Origin: Parerythrobacter_A sp963799315
GTDB lineage: Bacteria; Pseudomonadota; Alphaproteobacteria; Sphingomonadales; Sphingomonadaceae
Length of the DNA: 64,000 nucleotides
Direction: 5' to 3'
NCBI GenBank assembly: GCA_963799315.1
Contig: CAWCWP010000001.1
Span: forward strand, 868,001-932,000
Shown: positions 31,813-39,900 of the stretch, in pieces
How the letters are laid out: every line of letters starts with the position of its first letter
Position numbering within the stretch: the stretch's first letter is position 1
Translations under genes and position numbers: made by a program
The notes under the pieces: generated by a model
Seen by the model: only the letters and a program-made list of their open reading frames with translations
Told to the model about the DNA's origin: nothing
Database searches by the model: none

Positions 31813-32661
31813 ATGGAAAGTCTTGAAAACGCCATCGCATTCATCGGCGGCCCCGGCGTGCTGTGGATCCTGGGCGGTGCCTATTTCGGCATGCTGACGG
31901 GGGAGCGGCTGTGGTATCTCTTCAAGCGGCGCGATTACAATAGCGCCGATGCCTGGTGCAGCGTCGGGCTTAACTTGCTCGGCAGCGTGCTCAACCTGAT
32001 CTTTGCGATACTGGTGCCGCTGGCATTGTATGTGCTGGTATTCGAGAATGCGCGGCTGGTTTCCGACATGCCGTTGCTCGCCGCGATCCCGATGGCGTTC
32101 CTGCTTCACGAATTCGCCTATTATGCGGAGCACCGGATCAGCCACCGTGTCGGCCTGTTCTGGGCGTTCCACGCGATCCACCACTCCAGCAATGAATTCA
32201 ACCATTCCACTGCCGCGCGCGGTTTCGTGCTGGATGGACAGCTGAAGAACCTGTTCCTGCTGATCCCGGCTTTCATCGGTGTCGATCCGGTGGTTCTGAT
32301 TGCGGTCAGTGTGTTCACGAACGCTTATGGCATCTGGAACCACGCCAGCTACGTTCCGCGCCTGGGTTGGCTCGACCGGGTGCTGATGACGCCCAAGATG
32401 CACAAGGTGCATCATGCCAACCAACCGCAATATATCGACACCAATTACAGCCAGGTCACATTGCTGTTCGACCGGTTGTTCGGCAGCACGCGCCATATCG
32501 ACGAGGAACCTGTCGTCGGGCTGGTCAAGCCGGTGCATGACAACAATCCGCTGACCGCGCAGTTCGCGGGGCTGTCGCAGCTAAAAGACCGCATGGACGA
32601 GGCGGACCGGTGGCAGGACAAGCTGGCCTATCTGTGGCGTCCGCCCGGAATGGTCGCATGA
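31813..32661 (+). CDS. Sterol desaturase/fatty acid hydroxylase family protein
   Basis: A 282-residue membrane di-iron oxygenase. The histidine clusters are LLHEFAYYAEHRISHRVG (HxxxxxxxxH/HxxxH), FHAIHHSSNEFNHSTAARGF (HxxHH) and MHKVHHANQPQYIDTNYS (HxxHH), as required for the non-heme di-iron site of the fatty acid hydroxylase superfamily. Four hydrophobic segments surround them. In this group the substrate can be a fatty acid, sterol or carotenoid; it is not carotenoid-hydroxylase-specific from sequence alone. The start is the ATG at 31813, preceded by AGGAAG with good spacing. Divergent from the M28 gene, about 70 bp apart. Confidence 0.88.
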   Translation: MESLENAIAFIGGPGVLWILGGAYFGMLTGERLWYLFKRRDYNSADAWCSVGLNLLGSVLNLIFAILVPLALYVLVFENARLVSDMPLLAAIPMAFLLHEFAYYAEHRISHRVGLFWAFHAIHHSSNEFNHSTAARGFVLDGQLKNLFLLIPAFIGVDPVVLIAVSVFTNAYGIWNHASYVPRLGWLDRVLMTPKMHKVHHANQPQYIDTNYSQVTLLFDRLFGSTRHIDEEPVVGLVKPVHDNNPLTAQFAGLSQLKDRMDEADRWQDKLAYLWRPPGMVA

Positions 32662-32998
32662 TGGCGTGTGCCGGTCGGATTGCCCGAAATATGGCGGGGC
32701 GCAGACGGCGACGGCCTGACGCGGATTAACGCTGTCCTACACCCGCGCCCATCCGGCATGGTCCGGCGCATGATACAGACTACCGCTCCCCACCTACCCG
32801 CAGTCTCTCCGCGCGCGAACCGAAAGCCACACTGCGCGTCCTCCATTGACCCTATTTACGGATGCATGGCGGGGAAGGTCACAGATTTCTGGCGGCAAAC
32901 AAGCGGTCCACGGCGCCCCTGCAATACGGTCCTGCAAGGCGGTGAAAAATCGTCCTTCCCCGTGGCGCGCGGCGTCCGGACCCGCTAGGGGTTGCACC
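32662..32998. other. Non-coding interval before rpiB
   Basis: 337 bases with no convincing gene on either strand. The rpiB frame remains open back to 32846, but that upstream part is low-complexity and has no family similarity. The interval should contain the rpiB-glyA promoter; I see no clear motif. Confidence 0.45.
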
Positions 32999-33463
32999 AT
33001 GAAAATCGCCATCGCCTCCGACCATGCCGCCGTGGCCATGAAATCCGAACTGCGCGACTGGTTGCGCGCCGGGGGACATGACGTGACGGACCTCGGCCCC
33101 GAAGGCACCGGCAGCGTCGATTATCCCGATTACGGCTATGCCCTCGCCCGCACGATTGCGGCAGGGGATGCGGAATGCGGCGTTGCCCTGTGCGGCAGCG
33201 GGATCGGCATTTCCATCGCCGCCAACCGCCACCCCGCCATACGCTGCGCCCGCGTGACGGACCCGCTTTCCGCCGCGCTCGCCCGCGAACATAACGATGC
33301 CAATTGCCTCGCACTGGGCGCACGGCTTGTCGGCATCGATATGGCCAAGGCCTGCGTCACCGCCTTCCTCGATACACCCTTCGCCGATGCCGACGTGCCG
33401 GACGGCCGCCACCGCCGCCGCGTCGATGCCCTCTCAGACCTTCCGCAGGACATAGCCCCATGA
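32999..33463 (+). CDS. rpiB: Ribose 5-phosphate isomerase B
   Basis: RpiB (154 aa) interconverts ribose 5-phosphate and ribulose 5-phosphate. It begins MKIAIASDHAAVAMKSELRD (SDHAA sugar-phosphate motif), has the catalytic Cys in GVALCGSGIGISIAANR and the conserved REHNDANCLALGARLVG. Length is typical. The ATG at 32999 follows an AGGGG-type site (CTAGGGGTTGCACC). The stop overlaps the glyA start by four bases (ATGA), so the two are translationally coupled, an arrangement common in alphaproteobacteria and linking pentose phosphate with one-carbon supply. Confidence 0.96.
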   Translation: MKIAIASDHAAVAMKSELRDWLRAGGHDVTDLGPEGTGSVDYPDYGYALARTIAAGDAECGVALCGSGIGISIAANRHPAIRCARVTDPLSAALAREHNDANCLALGARLVGIDMAKACVTAFLDTPFADADVPDGRHRRRVDALSDLPQDIAP

Positions 33464-34780
33464 ACATTGCCCAATCGATCAAGCCTTCCGACGCCGATGC
33501 CCGCACCCGCTTCTGGCATGACGATCTCGCCACGGCCGACCCCGAAATCGCGGACGCCATCGGCAACGAACTGGCGCGCCAGCAGGACAAGATCGAGCTG
33601 ATCGCGTCTGAGAACATCGCCAGCACCGCCGTGCTGGAAGCGACCGGCAGCGTGTTCAGCAACAAATATGCCGAGGGGTATCCGGGCAAACGCTATTATG
33701 GCGGCTGCGAATATGCCGATGTGGTGGAACGCCTCGCCATCGCGCGGGCGAGCGAACTGTTCGGCTGCGACTTCGCCAATGTGCAGCCCAATTCGGGCAG
33801 CCAGATGAACCAGGCGGTGTTCCTGGCGCTGCTGCAACCGGGCGACACGTTCATGGGGCTGGACCTGAATTCGGGCGGACACCTGACGCACGGCTCGCCG
33901 GTCAATATGAGCGGCAAGTGGTTCAATCCTGTCAGCTACGGCGTGACCGAGGGCGACGAGCGGATCGACATGGATGCGGTCGCCGCGACCGCGCGCGAGC
34001 ACAAGCCCAAGCTCATCATCTGCGGCGGCACCGCCTATTCGCGCGACTGGGATTTCGCCGCTTTCCGCGCGATTGCGGACGAGGTCGGCGCGACCTTGCT
34101 GTGCGACATGAGCCACATCTCGGGCCTGGTTGCCGGCAAGGCGCATGCCTCCCCCTTCCCGCATTGCCACATCGTCACCTCCACCACGCACAAGTCGCTG
34201 CGCGGCCCGCGTTCGGGCATCATCCTGTGGAACGACCCCGAACTGTCGAAGCCGTTGAACATGGCGGTATTCCCCGGTTTGCAGGGCGGCCCGCTGATGC
34301 ATGTCATCGCCGCCAAGGCCGTCGCTTTCCGCGAGGCTCTGCGCCCCGAATTTGCGGACTATGCCGCGCGGATCGTTGCCAATGCACGCGCGCTAGCCGC
34401 CAGTCTCGAACAGCATGGCCTGCGCATCGTATCGGGCGGCACGGACAACCATTCGATGCTGGTCGACCTGACTGCCAAGGGCGTGACCGGCAAGGATGCG
34501 GAGAAGGGTCTGGATCGCGCCTGGCTCACCTGCAACAAGAACGGCATCCCGTTCGACACGCGCAGTCCCGTTCGTGACCAGCGGCATCCGGCTGGGCACG
34601 CCAGCGGGTACCACGCGCGGTTTCGGCACGGACGAGTTCGCCACTATCGGCAAGCTGATTGCGCAAGTGATCGACGGCCTGTCGGACAAGGGTGCCGATG
34701 GCGCGGCGGATGTGGAACAAGCGGTGCGGGACGAGGTTGCCACGCTATGCACGGCATTTCCCGTCTACCCCGGAAGGTAA
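33460..34780 (+). CDS. glyA: Serine hydroxymethyltransferase (one inserted C)
   Basis: GlyA converts serine and tetrahydrofolate to glycine and methylene-THF with PLP. Recognised blocks: DKIELIASENIASTAVLEAT, NKYAEGYPGKRYYGGCEYAD, the PLP lysine in VTSTTHKSLRGPRSG, and GGTDNHSMLVDLTAKGVTG. Near 34568 an extra C (in CCC of AGTCCCGTTCG) shifts frame; the correct continuation is TSGIRLGTPAGTTRGFGTDE, then FATIGKLIAQVIDGLSDKGA and a stop at 34780. Length is one over a multiple of three (about 439 residues after correction), as expected for one inserted base. Start overlaps the rpiB stop. Confidence 0.95.
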
Positions 34781-34784
34781 CACC

Positions 34785-35088
34785 ATGACGAAATTCGATG
34801 ACAAAACCGGCGCGCCCCTGCCGCCGATGACCGCAACCGAAGAGAAGGTCGAGCCGACCAAGGCGGCTTATGATCAACGACGGTTCGGGCAACGAAGACC
34901 TGCTCGGCGATGCAAAGCGCCATGCGTCCGACATGGCGCGCGACGGGATGCAGCATCCCGACACCAAGCCGGTGCTGAAAGGTGCGGCCATCGGGGCGGT
35001 TGCCGGTATTGTGCTGCCGTTTGTCGGGCCGTTCATCGGTGCCGCTGCCGGGGCCGGCTACGTCTTCTACAACCGCATTAAACCGTAA
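34785..35088 (+). CDS. Small glycine-zipper protein (one inserted T)
   Basis: Begins MTKFDDKTGAPLPPMTATEE just after glyA. At 34868-34869 (GGCTTATG for GGCTATG) an extra T diverts the frame; corrected, it continues KAAMINDGSGNEDLLGDAKR, HASDMARDGMQHPDTKPVLK and GAAIGAVAGIVLPFVGPFIG, then AAAGAGYVFYNRIKP to a stop at 35088. So about 100 residues: a charged N-terminus and a glycine-zipper C-terminal hairpin that could insert in a membrane. The length is one over a multiple of three. No family name is assigned. It precedes nrdR by 25 bp in the same direction. Confidence 0.65.
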
Positions 35089-35113
35089 CCCGTAACGCCG
35101 CCGGAGAACGCCG

Positions 35114-35599
35114 ATGCGATGTCCGTTCTGCGGCGACGATGACAGCCAGGTCAAGGACAGCCGACCGACCGAAGACGGTGCCGCGACGCGCCGCAGGCGG
35201 CAATGCTCCGCCTGCGGGGCACGCTTTACCACGTTCGAGCGGATACAGCTGCGCGAGATAACCGTGCTGAAAAGCGGTGGCGACGAGGCCAAGCGCCGCG
35301 AACCGTTCGACCGTGCGAAGATCGAGCAATCGGTGGCGCTGGCCTGTCGCAAGCGGGACATCGCGCCCGACCGCATCGAGCGGCTGGTGTCCGGCATCCA
35401 GCGGCAGGTCGAGACGGCGGGCGAGCTGGAAATCGCCTCCTCGCGGATCGGCGAGCTGGTGATGGACGGCCTGCGCCAGATCGACACCGTCGCCTATATC
35501 CGCTTCGCCTCCGTCTATCGCGACTTCAGCGAAGCAGGCGATTTCGAAGCCTTCGCCAGCGCGGTCAGCGATGCAGCACGAGGCCGGGGGGAGCAGTGA
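35114..35599 (+). CDS. nrdR: Transcriptional repressor NrdR
   Basis: NrdR (161 aa) is the zinc/ATP-cone repressor of ribonucleotide reductase genes. The N-terminal zinc ribbon is CPFCGDDDSQVKDSR ... CSACGARFTTFER with four cysteines in CxxC pairs; the ATP-cone domain starts KSGGDEAKRREPFDRAKIEQ and includes VALACRKRDIAPDRIERLVS. The C-terminus has VDTVAYIRFASVYRDF-like residues (IDTVAYIRFASVYRDFSEAG). Start is the ATG at 35114 after GGAGAACGCCG. It is downstream of glyA and the small gene, in a run of same-direction genes. Confidence 0.96.
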   Translation: MRCPFCGDDDSQVKDSRPTEDGAATRRRRQCSACGARFTTFERIQLREITVLKSGGDEAKRREPFDRAKIEQSVALACRKRDIAPDRIERLVSGIQRQVETAGELEIASSRIGELVMDGLRQIDTVAYIRFASVYRDFSEAGDFEAFASAVSDAARGRGEQ

Positions 35600-35687
35600 G
35601 GGCCTCGGCATTCGCCGTGACCGGTATTCGGGGTCAGGCAAGACCAGGCAGAGTCCCGAGACGGTTAAAGGTCATCTGTTCGGTGAG

Positions 35688-36444
35688 GTGAACGCGGCGA
35701 TTATCACAGCACGCCCGACCGGCGCCGATCATCATCCTCGTCCGCCCCCAGCTCGGCGAGAACATCGGCAAGGCCGCGCGGGCCATGCTCAATTTCGGGC
35801 TTGCCGAGATGCGGCTGGTCGCGCCGCGCGATGGCTGGCCCAATCCCGATGCGGGGCCGTCGGCGGCGGGCGCGGATATCGTGCTGGACAACGCGGCGGT
35901 GTACGATACCACGGCGGAAGCGGTGGCGGATTGCGCGCATGTCTATGCCACCACGGTGCGCAAGCGCGGCGTGTCGAAGCCGGTTGTCGGCCCGCAGGAG
36001 GCGATGGCCGAGGTTGCACGGAATGCAGGACGCAGTGCCATCCTGTTCGGCGCGGAGCGGTCCGGGCTGGAAACGGACGATGTCGCGCTGGCGCACAGCA
36101 TCCTGACGGTGCCGGTCAATCCGGACTTCAGCTCGCTCAACCTGGCGCAGGCGGTGATCCTGTGCGCCTATGAATGGTCGCGGCTCGATCCGGCAACGGT
36201 CTCGCAGCCGAGTTACGAAGAGACCCTGCCGCCCGCACCGCAGGCCGAGCTGGAAGGGCTGATCGGGCATATCGGGAAGATGCTGGAACCGAAGGGCTAC
36301 TTCTTCCCGCAGGGCCGCGCCGAAGCCACCCGGCTGACGCTGCGCAATGTGCTGACCAAACCGAAATGGAACCACCTGGAGATACGCACCCTGCGCGGGG
36401 TGCTGACCCACCTGTCGCGCGAGGATCGCAAGCGCGATGGGTAG
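35688..36444 (+). CDS. SPOUT RNA methyltransferase, TrmJ/TrmH family (one inserted base)
   Basis: A knotted-fold SAM-dependent 2'-O-methyltransferase. Conserved motifs: ILVRPQLGENIGKAARAMLN (motif 1, N/GxxxR), LFGAERSGLETDDVALAHSI (motif 2) and VPVNPDFSSLNLAQAVILCA (motif 3), matching the TrmJ (tRNA Cm32/Um32) group. An extra G at about 35727 separates the proposed N-terminus NAAIITARPTGA from IIILVRPQ. The GTG at 35688 is the best start in the corrected frame, but this is uncertain; the first ATG in the downstream frame is 35785, inside motif 1. Length is one over a multiple of three, about 251 residues after correction. Confidence 0.82.
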
Positions 36445-36448
36445 CCTG

Positions 36449-36772
36449 CTACTGCCCGCGCAACCGGTCCCACTCTTCCATTTCATAGGCGATGGACGCT
36501 TCGACCAGCCCGTCCCACAGCGCGGCGATGGCGTCTTCGGGTAGTCCGGCTTCCTTCGCCTGTTCCACGGCGGCGGTGATGACGGCGGCCTTGCGCGCTT
36601 CATCGCGCACCGTGCCGCGATCGGTCTTGATACGCGCCGCCGCCCGCATATAGCCGAAGCGGATTTTCAACAGGTCCACCAGCGCGGTATCCACCGCATC
36701 CACCCCGCGCCGGACATCCGGCATGGTCTGGCATTCATCCGGCGTGCTGATATCGTCGTTGCGTGTTGGCAT
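36449..36772 (-). CDS. Chorismate mutase (AroQ fold)
   Basis: A 107-residue all-helical AroQ-type chorismate mutase, which converts chorismate to prephenate. Key features: RRGVDAVDTALVDLLKIRFG (helix 1 with Arg), MRAAARIKTDRGTVRDEARK (Lys/Arg/Asp active-site residues, with the DxxRE-like pattern), and the C-terminal helix ALWDGLVEASIAYEMEEWDR. The size is typical of the single-domain form. The start at 36772 (MPTRNDDIST) was chosen over an upstream ATG that adds 14 unlikely residues. It converges on the methyltransferase gene (4 bp between stops) and is divergent from rpsD. Confidence 0.85.
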   Translation of the reverse strand: MPTRNDDISTPDECQTMPDVRRGVDAVDTALVDLLKIRFGYMRAAARIKTDRGTVRDEARKAAVITAAVEQAKEAGLPEDAIAALWDGLVEASIAYEMEEWDRLRGQ

Positions 36773-36832
36773 GAGCGCGCATGTGGCGGGCGGCCTACCG
36801 GTTGTCGAGGGCAATTTGCAAGCGCGAATGCC

Positions 36833-36860
36833 TTGACCTTCGCGGGCATCACGCTATTGC
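36833..36860 (+). promoter_or_regulatory. Putative sigma70 promoter of rpsD
   Basis: TTGACC at 36833-36838 and TATTGC at 36855-36860 with a 16-base spacer fit the RpoD consensus in GC-rich alphaproteobacteria. It would start a transcript of about 130 nt before the rpsD ATG, containing the structured leader at 36886-36945. Assigned by eye. Confidence 0.45.
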
Positions 36861-36885
36861 GCGCAGCTTCGCAAGATTGGCTCCG

Positions 36886-36945
36886 CACCCCGGTGAAGCG
36901 GCGGCCGCGCCGGACATAGATGGTCCGGCGGTGCGAAACCGGGTG
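36886..36945 (+). promoter_or_regulatory. Structured 5' leader of rpsD, possible S4 control element
   Basis: Between the putative promoter and rpsD there is a nested fold: outer arms CACCCCGGT (36886-36894) and ACCGGGTG (36938-36945), and an inner perfect 8-bp stem CGCCGGAC/GTCCGGCG (36908-36915 with 36923-36930) closed by loop ATAGATG. S4 represses its own operon through leader RNA in other bacteria, so an autoregulatory role is plausible but untested. Matches no leader that I recognise. Confidence 0.4.
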
Positions 36946-36994
36946 AAATGCGCGGCCACTCCCGGACACGCGCGAGCAAACAGGAATATGGATT

Positions 36995-37609
36995 ATGTCC
37001 AAGCGTAAAAGTGCCAAGTACAAACTCGACCGCCGGATGGGCGAAAACATCTGGGGTCGCCCCAACTCTCCCGTCAACAAGCGGTCTTACGGCCCCGGCC
37101 AGCACGGCCAGCGTCGCAAGAGCAAGGTCAGCGATTACGGTATCCAGCTGCGCGCCAAGCAGAAGCTCAAGGGCTATTACGGTGACGTGACGGAAAAGCA
37201 GTTCAAGCGCACCTACACCGAAGCCACGCGCATCAAGGGCGACACCGGCCAGAACCTGATCGGCCTGTTGGAACGCCGTCTCGACATGGTCGTGTATCGC
37301 GCCAAGTTCGCGCCCACCATCTTCGCCGCGCGCCAGCTGGTCAGCCACGGCCACATCCGCGTCAACGGCGTGAAGTGCAATGTCGCAAGCCGCCGCATCG
37401 ACGTGGGCGACGAAATCAGCCTGGGCGACAAGGCCAAGGAAATGGCGCTGGTCATCGAAGCGCAAAGCCTGCCCGAACGCGAAATTCCCGACTACGTCGC
37501 CACCGACGGTAACGAGAAGGTGAACTTCACGCGCGTTCCCAAGCTGGACGAGGTGCCCTACCCCGTCACGATGGAACCCAACCTCGTCGTGGAATTCTAT
37601 TCGCGCTAA
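36995..37609 (+). CDS. rpsD: 30S ribosomal protein S4
   Basis: S4 (204 aa), a primary 16S rRNA binder. The start MSKRKSAKYKLDRRMGENIW is the alphaproteobacterial type without a zinc finger. NVKRSYGPGQHGQRR-like basic segment (NKRSYGPGQHGQRRKSKVSD) and the S4 RNA-binding domain LERRLDMVVYRAKFAPTIFA, ARQLVSHGHIRVNGVKCNVA are intact. The C-terminus VPYPVTMEPNLVVEFYSR is canonical. It is monocistronic here: its own promoter and structured leader lie upstream, and an intrinsic terminator follows 28 bases after the stop. Confidence 0.98.
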   Translation: MSKRKSAKYKLDRRMGENIWGRPNSPVNKRSYGPGQHGQRRKSKVSDYGIQLRAKQKLKGYYGDVTEKQFKRTYTEATRIKGDTGQNLIGLLERRLDMVVYRAKFAPTIFAARQLVSHGHIRVNGVKCNVASRRIDVGDEISLGDKAKEMALVIEAQSLPEREIPDYVATDGNEKVNFTRVPKLDEVPYPVTMEPNLVVEFYSR

Positions 37610-37636
37610 GGCCTATATCCAACGGTTTTATAAAAA

Positions 37637-37667
37637 GGGGCGGTTCCGGGAAGGAGCCGCCCTTTTT
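37637..37667 (+). terminator. Intrinsic terminator after rpsD
   Basis: Stem GGGCGGTTCC/GGAGCCGCCC (ten pairs including one G-T wobble) with loop GGGAA at 37648-37652, followed by TTTTT at 37663-37667 and preceded by AAAAA. It starts 28 bases after the rpsD stop. Confidence 0.88.
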
Positions 37668-37669
37668 CG

Positions 37670-38045
37670 CATGCGCAGCCGAAAAAGTGCGGACCAGCGC
37701 GATCGGCGTATTATCCGGGCGTCCGGGGTTCGACGGTCAGATACCTTCGGCTGCATTCGGAAGTTTAGGGAAGTTTAGGCCTGAACGCTATTTTCTGTTC
37801 GTTCACCCGCGCGAATGGCGCAAGTGGATGAATTACATCGTGAACGCGCGTCCGGGTTAGGGCCTGCAGAAAGCGCCCGAATCCCGAAAGCCCCGCTTGC
37901 ATGATAGGCGTGACGCTTTCGGCATATTCGGTTTTGAAAGAGCGACGCAAGTTATGGCAGCAAAGGGATTTGTAGGAAAATCCTTTGTCCGGTTCTGGGT
38001 GGAAAGCGGACTGTCGGCTGCGGGGTAGAACCAGACAGACGCAGC
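37670..38045. other. Non-coding interval after rpsD
   Basis: About 375 bases with no supported gene. A 61-codon minus-strand frame (37765-37950) lacks any family feature. A 10-bp tandem duplication GAAGTTTAGG occurs near 37760-37780. The downstream cupin gene ends at 38046. Confidence 0.45.
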
Positions 38046-38735
38046 CTAACTCGTTCCTTGCTTTGGAGGCGGCTCAACGAAGCGCAATCCGCCTGTTTTG
38101 ATCCAGATTTTCGTTCCGCCTGCGCCAGCGACCGCGTTCAATCGTCCACCTACTGGAATACGCAGCCAACTTTGGACTTCCATTGGTTCATCAGATTCCG
38201 TGCAGTTTCCGTCAAGGATCAGCAGCTCAGCTCCGCCGGGCATTTCCTGCTTCACTTTCGCGCCTGCCGACCAGTTTTCCACTTGTACAGTTTCACGCTC
38301 ATCGCAGAACAAGGGCGAAGCCGAAATGCCCGACCGATTTGGTATTTGCATAAACGCCAGAGTGTTCATGTCAGTTATCACCGCCGTGCGATCGGTAAGA
38401 TCGAACTGCCACAATTTAACAAATATGGTGCAGCCGGCTTCGGAGCCAGGACGATGCCGTGTGGTTGGCGGGTTGCGAATATATGTGCCCGCCGGGTAAT
38501 CACCATGTTCGTCCTGAAACACACCGTCGAGCACGATGAACTCTTCGCCCCCGTCATGCGTATGCGGTGCGAAATGGCAGCCCGGCGCATAACGGACGAT
38601 GGAGGTGGCGCGTGCCACTTCCCCGCCGATCCGGTCGAGCATCCGGCGGTCAACTCCAGCGATAGGAGAGGGCGTCCAAGGCAAGTTGTTGCTGTCGACC
38701 AGAACGCGCTGTGAAAAATCAGTGTTTACATCCAA
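38046..38735 (-). CDS. ChrR-like double cupin protein
   Basis: A 229-residue protein with two cupin units. The first holds the metal-binding motif FAPHTHDGGEEFIVLDGVFQ (HxH plus Glu) and HGDYPAGTYIRNPPTTRH, the pattern of the ChrR cupin domain; it lacks the N-terminal anti-sigma domain of real ChrR. The second unit (MPGGAELLILDGNCTESDEP) has lost the His ligands. A role in sensing or detoxifying oxidised or reactive compounds is possible. It follows the VOC gene in the same direction (53 bp) and so would be under the same TetR-controlled promoter. Base composition is less GC-rich than the housekeeping genes around. Confidence 0.82.
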   Translation of the reverse strand: MDVNTDFSQRVLVDSNNLPWTPSPIAGVDRRMLDRIGGEVARATSIVRYAPGCHFAPHTHDGGEEFIVLDGVFQDEHGDYPAGTYIRNPPTTRHRPGSEAGCTIFVKLWQFDLTDRTAVITDMNTLAFMQIPNRSGISASPLFCDERETVQVENWSAGAKVKQEMPGGAELLILDGNCTESDEPMEVQSWLRIPVGGRLNAVAGAGGTKIWIKTGGLRFVEPPPKQGTS

Positions 38736-38788
38736 AGCTTGTCACCTTTCGTCGAATAGCTTGGCCCACGGTCGACTACCGGGTGTGA

Positions 38789-39169
38789 TCAGGTGAATGC
38801 GACGACCGCAACCTTATTGCCAGCCGGATCGCGCAAATAGCCCATAATGGTATCAGGCAGTGCCCCGTCGCTTGGCGCGCCGTTTACATCGCTGCCACCA
38901 TTGGCGATCCCAGCGTGATACCATGCATCAGCAACGGCTTTTGAACTGGCTTTGAACATTACGGTGCCGCCATTGGCGGGACATGCATCAGCCCCGTCTT
39001 GCGGTTTGGTGACAAAGAATAGACCAGTCTCGGCCTCGCCATACATATGAGCAGCGGGATCGTCGCGAAATTGGCCGTGGGCCGGAATGCCAAGCGTAGC
39101 GAAAGTTGCATCATAGAACTTAGTAGATGCGCCAAGATCATTGGCACCGAGCATGACGTGAAAGTACAT
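38789..39169 (-). CDS. VOC family (glyoxalase/bleomycin resistance-like) protein
   Basis: A 126-residue single VOC module: MYFHVMLGANDLGASTKFYD at the N-terminus (first beta strand and helix), AETGLFFVTKPQDGADACPA in the middle and YLRDPAGNKVAVVAFT at the C-terminus with the usual DPxGN turn. Family members bind a metal and act on glyoxals, catechols or antibiotics; the substrate is unknown. The frame is open 23 codons upstream, but the ATG at 39169 has GGAAAC just before it and starts the domain. It is divergent from the tetR gene; the operator-like palindrome lies 35 bases before its start. Confidence 0.87.
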   Translation of the reverse strand: MYFHVMLGANDLGASTKFYDATFATLGIPAHGQFRDDPAAHMYGEAETGLFFVTKPQDGADACPANGGTVMFKASSKAVADAWYHAGIANGGSDVNGAPSDGALPDTIMGYLRDPAGNKVAVVAFT

Positions 39170-39203
39170 AGTTTGTTTCCTTGTTCTGGCCCGACGGAAA
39201 GGC

Positions 39204-39221
39204 CTACCTAGTGATAGGTAG
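39204..39221. promoter_or_regulatory. Perfect palindromic operator for the TetR-type regulator
   Basis: CTACCTA (39204-39210) and TAGGTAG (39215-39221) form a perfect 7-bp inverted repeat around GTGA, in the 78-bp gap between the divergent VOC and tetR start codons. A similar half-site GGTAGGT recurs at 39267-39274 inside the tetR start region. Size and symmetry fit a TetR-family operator controlling both directions. Confidence 0.65.
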
Positions 39222-39247
39222 AGTCGAAAGCAAGGCAAACTTGACGC

Positions 39248-39835
39248 ATGTTTTGCGCCTATTACATGGTAGGTGTGGATACGAAAAATGCTTTGCTAGA
39301 CTGCGCTGAAGAAGCGCTACGCTCACATGGCTATGACGGTTTCAGTTACGCTGATCTCGCTAGCGAGGTTGGCATTCGCAAAGCGAGTATACATCATCAT
39401 TTCCCAAAAAAGGCAGATCTCGCATTGGCCTTGATCAACCGGTACGCGGCCAATTTCTTCCAAGCGCTTGATGACATTGTGGTCGAAAGCAGAACTGGGA
39501 GTGAGCAACTCAAGGCCTATGTAGCACTGTACCGTAATGCACTTGATGATGGTAACAAGCTGTGTTTGTGCGTTGCTTTTTGCGTCGGACGCGATGGCCT
39601 TAGTGCGCCGGTTCTCGAACAACTCGATGCTTTTCACGTGACCGTGGTGCGCTGGCTCTCAGGTGCCTTTGCGGCAGGAAAAAGTGATGGGACTATCGCG
39701 CAAGCAGCCGAAGCTGACGCAGAAGCGTATGCTTGTCTTGCTCAAATGGAGGGCGCCCAATTAATGGCTCGCGCTGCCAAGGACATGGCTCGGTTCAATT
39801 CGGCGGTTTCGGGGCTACTATGCAGGCTAGCTTAG
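39248..39835 (+). CDS. TetR family transcriptional regulator
   Basis: A 195-residue TetR-type repressor. The DNA-binding domain (residues ~8-55) has ALLDCAEEALRSHGYDGFSY, ADLASEVGIRKASIHHHFPK and KADLALALINRYAA, the classic helix-turn-helix with KASIHHHF. The C-terminal ligand-binding half has two Cys-rich stretches (LCLCVAFCVGRDG) that could sense electrophiles. It is divergent from a VOC and a cupin gene with a perfect palindrome between them, so autoregulation and control of those genes are likely. The start at 39248 gives a short MFCAYY leader; ATG 39266 (MVGVDTK) is an alternative and overlaps a half-site. Confidence 0.88.
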   Translation: MFCAYYMVGVDTKNALLDCAEEALRSHGYDGFSYADLASEVGIRKASIHHHFPKKADLALALINRYAANFFQALDDIVVESRTGSEQLKAYVALYRNALDDGNKLCLCVAFCVGRDGLSAPVLEQLDAFHVTVVRWLSGAFAAGKSDGTIAQAAEADAEAYACLAQMEGAQLMARAAKDMARFNSAVSGLLCRLA

Positions 39836-39900
39836 CAGGCCGCTGTTCGATACCCATTCTCAGGGTCGACCGTCCGCAATGAGGGCGTTAGCAGCCACCG

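Noticed and set aside
37765..37950. A 61-codon minus-strand frame after rpsD
   Set aside because: No start signal, no recognisable features and it lies between a terminator and an unrelated gene.
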